NCBI RefSeq assembly: GCF_000204055.1
Contig: NW_006768795.1
Coordinates: 549,971-613,970, forward strand
Direction: 5' to 3'
Source of the DNA: Melampsora larici-populina 98AG31
Taxonomy: Eukaryota; Basidiomycota; Pucciniomycetes; Pucciniales; Melampsoraceae
Length of the DNA stretch: 64,000 nt
Positions 59,101 to 64,000 of the stretch are shown here, in pieces. The notes beneath the pieces are model-generated. The model made no database searches and was not told the DNA's origin. It worked only from the letters and a program-made list of their open reading frames with translations. Positions within the stretch are counted from its first letter, which is position 1, and each line of letters begins with the position of its first letter. The position numbers and the translations under genes were made by a program.

Positions 59101-60327
59101 CGTCGCAGTTTCGTATGGCCGTCACAAAAGGCGTACGTTAATAGGTATGTCGACGGCTGTGACTCTTGTCTGAGAAGCAAGGCAACAACACAAAAACCTT
59201 TCGGATCCCTGGAACCGCTTCCCATACCAACCGGCCCGTGGCTCGACATTAGCTACGACTTAATCACTAAACTACCAATATCCAACGGAAAGGACAGTAT
59301 CCTGACCGTCGTGGAGAGATTGACCAAGATGAGTCATTTCATCCCGTGTAACGAGGCAATGTCGGCCGAAGACCTAGCAGACTTGATGGTCAGATTCGTA
59401 TGGCGGCTACATGGAACACCGAGGACTATCACATCTGATAGAGGGAGTATTTTCATATCTCAGATAACGAAGGAGTTGGACAAGAGACTTGGAATACGCT
59501 TACATCCATCTACAGCATTCCACCCACGCACAGACGGTCAGACAGAAATCGTGAACAAGGCTATCGAGCAATATCTACGACACTTCGTCAACTATCGTCA
59601 GGACAATTGGGAATCACTACTACCAATCGCGGAATTTTCTTACAACAATAAAGACCACGCTTCTACAGGGGTTTCACCTTTTAAAGCGAATTACGGGTTT
59701 AATCCTAATTTTGGTGGAGTACCATCTAGTGACCAATGCATCCCAAGTGTTGAAAATAGATTGCAACAATTGAATGAAGTACAATCCAAACTGACTGAAT
59801 GTTTAAACGTTGCACAGCAAGAGATGAAAGCACAATTTGACAAAGGCATAAGAACAACACCCGAGTGGAACGTGGGTGATCAAGTATGGCTGAACAGTAA
59901 AAATTTGTCAACTACTAGACCGAGCCCAAAGTTGGATCACAGATGGATGGGTCCTTTTAGCATCATTGAAAAAATATCACGATCTGCTTATAAACTGATG
60001 TTACCTGTTTCTATGAGAGGCATTCACCCTGTGTTTCACGTTTCATTACTTAGGAAACACAAACCGGACACGGTGGAGGAACGACACACAACTGAACCAC
60101 AACCAATCATCATTAACGATACGGAGGAATGGGAGGTGATGGAGATATTAGACTGCCGTAAGAAATTCAACAAGATGGAATACTTAGTTAGTTGGAAAGG
60201 ATTTGGACCGGAGCATAATTCATGGGAACCTCGAGTCAATTTGAAGAATTGCGCCGAATTACTACAAGACTTTGACACAAGATTTCCAAAGGCGGCAGAG
60301 AAGTACAAAAGGACACGGCGTAAGTGA
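56141..60327 (+). CDS. Gypsy 2 pol polyprotein
   Basis: About 1,390 residues, made as gag-pol by -1 frameshift; the first in-frame GTG/ATG is not needed. Domains in order: aspartic protease (LLIDSGATHNVLG; GILGMPWIRANH), RT (SPWAAPVLFTGKKDGNLRPC; active site FLDDIMVY), RNase H (LECDCSDFALGAVLSQR; YTDHQNLETF), integrase (HHCC: HDSLLAGHPGR ... CDSCLRSK; catalytic D in YDLITKLP, SDRGSIF, and E in HPRTDGQTEIVNKAIEQY), GPF-like VNLRK-type region (HRWMGPFSIIEKIS; HPVFHVSLLRK) and chromodomain (EVMEILDCRKKFNKMEYLV; SWKGFGPEHNSWEPRVNL). Phe replaces Tyr in the RT box; the two catalytic Asp remain. The chromodomain places it with chromoviruses, which target histone marks. Confidence 0.96.
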
Positions 60328-60421
60328 GAGGGCAAGCTTTTTCCCTCTGGGTTTTTTAATGCTGCCCGTGGGAGGAACGCAGATCTTGCAAGAGGAAGAT
60401 TGGGCGTAAAAAGGGGGATAC

Positions 60422-60610
60422 TGTTATGATCCTATAACATATGTAACGACGAGTGAAAGACGGGTTAGACATGTCACGGATAGAGATTGAGTCCCTAGTT
60501 GTACATGTTGCTATTGTACAAGTTTCTCTTCTCTTCATCCGACAATCTACTTTATAGACTTGTCACCAGATCCTTGACCCTTGTCCCAGACCCCAGTACT
60601 GGCCTTAACA
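60422..60610 (+). repeat. 3' LTR of gypsy 2
   Basis: Partner of 54522-54710. Preceded by an AAAAAGGGGGATAC polypurine tract. Confidence 0.95.
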
Positions 60611-60615
60611 CAAAT

Positions 60616-61320
60616 CTGAACAATTGAACTTTTTGTTCATTAGAAGCAGGATTCAATTTTTCAATTTGATTGTTTTCAACTTTTAAACAATTGATTTTTC
60701 ATGAGTGATAGTAGTTGTCAAAGGCTTCCTCATTTTTGATGTTCCAATCACAGGTTGAATTGCATTAGCTACAAAAGCGGATTGATTTTTTTTTTTTTGA
60801 TTTTTTTGGTAAAAGTTCAAGACAGCAACCCACTTTCAGTGTCCATCCCACACTTGGATAATGATGACTAGGCTTGCATAAGGTCTGTGTCGAACCCTCC
60901 CCACAAGATTCTGGTGCGTGAAGCCAACCCATTCTTGGGGAGGACAAGTACAGTTAAACCTCAGCAGTGACCATACATCATCATGATCCAAAACCAATTT
61001 GATAGAGGAATGGCATTGGTGAGATCAAGTAGTTCCGCATTCACATAGTGAAGAATGAACATGCAAGATCCAATTCCATCCTCTATCAAATTGGCCTGTG
61101 AGACTTCCCATCATGGAAGAAAGAATTAAGTTTTATCTCACATCATTCTCATGATTTAGATAGATAAATCTAAAGATAACAAAGTTGGATTACTTTGAAG
61201 AAATTGAAAAGAAGTGTTTTGAATTTAATCAATGAGATTGCTTGATTTAATTAGGAACTAAAGATTCAATCTAATTTGGTTTGATTGGATGATGAGCTGT
61301 TGAGATGATTGATTACAGGT
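60616..61320. other. AT-rich region right of gypsy 2, with gene-like frame and hairpin
   Basis: On the minus strand the sequence next to the insertion reads ENNQIEKLNPASNEQKVQLF, and in another frame SAFVANAIQPVIGTSK and TTTITHEKS, which look coding but are frameshifted. With the element removed the frame continues into 54516 for a few codons (RFAWLVFLF) before a stop. An inverted repeat pairs 60994-61012 with 61074-61096 (CCAATTTGATAGAGGA). Confidence 0.4.
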
Positions 61321-61528
61321 GAATCAGATGGAGACGATTGATTTTCATTGAATCAGATGGATGGAGTCTGGAGATGATTGATCTTGATTGAATCGGATGA
61401 AAACGATTGATTTCGATCGAATCGGATGAAATCGATCGATTTTGATTGAGTTGGATGAAAACGATCGATTTTGATCGAATCAGATGAAAACTATTGATTT
61501 GGATTGAATCAAATGGAAACAATCGATT
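61321..61528. repeat. 29-bp minisatellite, about 7 copies
   Basis: Unit like GAATCGGATGAAAACGATTG followed by ATTTTGATT, copies diverged 5-20% by eye; one copy is longer. A minus-strand frame through it is a by-product of the repeat. Confidence 0.85.
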
Positions 61529-61867
61529 TATCAATTGAAAATGAAATTGTTTTCATGTCTAATCACTAAAAAAGGTTAAAGCATTGTTTGTTGAGAAATC
61601 ACAAATGGATTGAAAGGGGGTGGGACCGAGAAGAGGAATCTAAACCTGAGCAAGAGAACAGAAAAGCAAGGGACTTTTGATGGAAAATTGATGAGTTCCA
61701 AGTTGAATATTGTGAGTAATTCAAAGATAGAAGGAGTTGAAATACTTACCCAAAGAAACCAAAGTGAGAGAAGGAATGGTTGATGATTTAAAAGGTACTT
61801 TACTCCAGAGAAGGCATATATTGCAACCTATGTACCGGTGGTGAATCGGGTAAAGCTATTAGATGTG

Positions 61868-62103
61868 ATACAGTGTGATGTTGTTTGTCGGTATGACACT
61901 TGTCGGCCATCAGACCATCCGCCATGACTCATGTTACAACACGGGATTTGGAAAACAAAAATCCATGTCGATGTGTGTCGGTATGAGTCATGTCGTACGG
62001 TTTTTGGCTTGGCGATGAATTTTGACTCAACATGACATGGAAAAATTACATGTTTAACCCATGTCATGTTTATATGTCGGTATGAGTCTATACGTACACC
62101 GCA
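61868..62103 (-). repeat. Repeat family R1, copy 2 (inverted)
   Basis: Inverted copy of 53655-53882. The two copies flank gypsy 2 and its surroundings, 8 kb apart. Confidence 0.85.
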
Positions 62104-62172
62104 ATGAACACATAGAGTCAAATGCATCATATTTGAAGTCTTCTTTAAATTCTACCTGGCTGCATTTAACAA

Positions 62173-62993
62173 GGCAATTGATAAACCACGCCGACTTCAA
62201 AGCTGGTTTGACGCCGGGTTTTTCAAACCGGATTCCTTCAGAAGATGTACAGCTGCTATACTGAGGTACAGACTGGTACAGAGCTGTACCACTTCTACTG
62301 CCTTCAGAGTTTTTCTAGGTTTTTCTGCAGCCGGGGTTTTGTTTTGCTTCTGACGCCGGCTTTTGATTCGGATAAAGATGTTTGAAGTTTGGACAAAAAT
62401 AACTGAAGCCGCTGCCTACCTTTAAGAATTAGGAGCCGCGAGTAGATAGAAACAATCATGAGGTTTGCAATTGGTTTGCTTCTTCACAATGGAAACCTCA
62501 AAACAGAGCATGCTATCACAATAATCGGTGATTTCTAGTAGTGTCAAAGAAGTCGATGAACGATGAGTCAAAGACAGAGATATGCCGCATTTTGATGTAT
62601 ATCATGTTTCTTGTGATTGGTCCAAGCTTTGTTCAATCGTCCAACATTGCAAATGGAAACATTTTCAATAGCCCTTCATCTCAGACAAGTAGAAACTCTC
62701 AATGTTTACTACAACTACCAAAATTGAGTATGTAGAACATGAATTTCTCTAGTCACCTTCTCAGAAACAAGAATTAGGATTGATCAGCGGTGAAAACAAT
62801 CCAAAAACTTTCAAAAGGAATAACGCCGAGTCTGTCAAAACCCGGCGTCAGAAATAGTTTGAAGAGGTTTGAAGGCTGTAGAAGTGGTGCAGCTCTGTAC
62901 CTCAGTATAGCAGCTGTACATCTTCTAAAGGAATCCGGTTTGAAAAAACCGGCGTCAAACCAGCTTTGAAGTCGGCGTGGTTTATCAATCGCC
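62173..62993. mobile_element. 821-bp element with long terminal inverted repeats and 8-bp target duplication
   Basis: Arms of about 190 bp (62173-62360 and 62815-62993) match almost exactly: GG(C)AATTGATAAACCACGCC, ACTTCAAAGCTGGTTTGACG, AGAAGATGTACAGCTGCTAT. TTTAACAA flanks both ends (62165-62172, 62994-63001). Long TIRs with 8-9 bp duplications point to a Mutator-like (or hAT-like) non-autonomous element. It carries a short frame at 62562-62735 starting MNDESKTEICRILMYIMFLV with a signal-peptide-like core, then Ser/Asn-rich; this is not transposase and may be captured host sequence. Confidence 0.85.
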
Positions 62994-64000
62994 TTTAACA
63001 AACTTGGCCGACCCGAACGAAGTCTCCAAACGGCTACTCCAGCTGCTACTTTTTTGAATACGCTAGCTTATTCAGCATACTTGCGGGCCCAGCGCTCAAA
63101 GTGATAGATTGAAGTCGGCTCTCCTGGTTCAGCTTTCTGCAAGAAGACAGATGCATGAAGACTACGACATTCGGGAGACCTTGGAATCTATGACTTCTCA
63201 TCAATTGTTGAATTCTATTGAATTCGAAGTGACCAGTGCCCTTTAGCTTTGAATTTCCTTTCGGTCTTTCAAGAAACTCATACATCCTGAGAACTCCCTT
63301 GACAGCCTGGGGCACCGATCAATGCCCCGCGTCGGCACGGTTGGCCGGGATTCCCAGCGCTGTAGCCAATGGGATAGACGAGCGAGTTTCGAGAGGAGAT
63401 GGGATCACGGATGGCTTGCAATTCAGAGCTCGAACGTCTTGTTGTACATACGCAAATTTACGTGGAATGGATCGAGCTCTTGTAAGTTCCTGCAGACTAA
63501 ATTTCCGCTAAGCTCCTTCTGTTGCCTACTTCTTCTAGCTCTGATCGACAGCAGTTTGAGAGTGTTTGAAGCAGTGGATCGAGAGTCAGATACAGCTGTT
63601 GCATGGTCGTTGATCGGCGTACATTCGGGGTGCAGCCACTGTGTAGGCCCTTGTAGCCTAGACCTGGAAGTCGACCGAAGCGATTTATGCAAACAGGAGG
63701 TGTCAGGATTACTCCTACAAGCCCAACAGACCCGACTGTCAGATGATTTCACCAAAACCAGAGCGAGAGCAACCTGTGAAAGGTATATCAGGCTATCCAG
63801 AAGCGTTCTGCCATAGGCTTTTGGCTGAGGTGGGGGGGGAAATTTTGAATAGACAGCTCGTCTTAGGGAGGGTCATGCCTGTGCGCCACCCTATTTTTTT
63901 TAGTGCCATAAAGCTTACTAAAAAAAATAAGGAAATTTCATATTGATTGAACAGTGGCTTAGCTGTTTGCAACTCGCTTTCAACTACGGTTGAATTGCAA
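62994..64000. other. Unassigned region at right end
   Basis: Overlapping frames on both strands. The best is minus 63046-63285 (RMYEFLERPKGNSKLKGTGH; RIQQLMRSHRFQGLPNVVVF) with a possible donor near 63138, which could be an exon of a gene extending right. Plus frames at 63236-63511 and 63322-63816 are also open. None is recognised; 63830-63950 has runs of G and T and nothing else. Confidence 0.35.

Larger units (their letters stand above)
54522..60610 (+). mobile_element. Ty3/gypsy chromovirus-type retrotransposon 2, open gag and pol
   Basis: 6,089 bp with 189-bp LTRs differing at about 5 positions and a CAAAT target duplication (54517-54521, 60611-60615). Gag and pol are uninterrupted, so it may be recently active. 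Clearly related to gypsy 1 in protein and organisation but not in LTR sequence. Confidence 0.96.

Noticed and set aside
61313..61534. Repetitive minus-strand protein rich in Ser, Ile and Asn
   Set aside because: Fully explained by the 29-bp minisatellite; frame is open only because the unit lacks stops.

Overview
The window looks like nuclear DNA of a rust fungus (Pucciniales, possibly Melampsora-like). This is inferred from AT-rich sequence, genes cut by many short GT-AG introns, several signal-peptide proteins without recognisable domains, paired cutinases, and long stretches of nested transposons. No species can be named from the sequence alone. All coordinates below come from hand-read splicing; exon ends are exact where GT/AG and phase agree, and doubts are stated.

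Left part (1-26,300) is gene-rich. In order: the 5' end of a short-chain dehydrogenase (minus, runs off the window), acetyl-CoA acetyltransferase ERG10 (minus), a secreted protein built from a duplicated exon whose two copies each follow a KR dibasic site (minus), a secreted protein with a GPI-like tail (minus), two short secreted proteins (9,640-10,131 minus; 11,430-12,116 plus), the DASH kinetochore subunit DUO1 (plus), a large Zn2Cys6 transcription factor (minus, about 11 exons), a second short-chain dehydrogenase of the YghA type (plus), and the TFIID subunit TAF11 (minus).

Middle part (26,300-48,000) is mostly mobile DNA: a Harbinger-type non-autonomous element nested inside another (TTA target duplications), a nearly intact Mutator-like (MULE) transposon with a 9-bp target duplication, remains of a Tc1/mariner-type transposase, a Ty1/copia fragment, foldback elements, a complete but broken Ty3/gypsy chromovirus-type element, and a decayed PIF/Harbinger element with TAA target duplications. 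One cutinase gene (32,143-33,116) and a degraded copy of the TAF11 first exon lie among them.

Right part (48,000-64,000) carries the second cutinase (48,911-49,872), a small multi-exon secreted protein (minus), a second Ty3/gypsy element with open gag and pol, a 29-bp minisatellite, and an 821-bp element with long terminal inverted repeats and an 8-bp target duplication that holds a signal-peptide-like reading frame.

The genes do not form one pathway. Housekeeping genes (ERG10, DUO1, TAF11, a regulator) are mixed with host-interface genes (cutinases, secreted proteins). The strongest leads are the duplicated KR-flanked secreted protein, the A_AAA_AAT gag-pol -1 frameshift signal shared by both gypsy elements, and the gene fragments moved near transposons.
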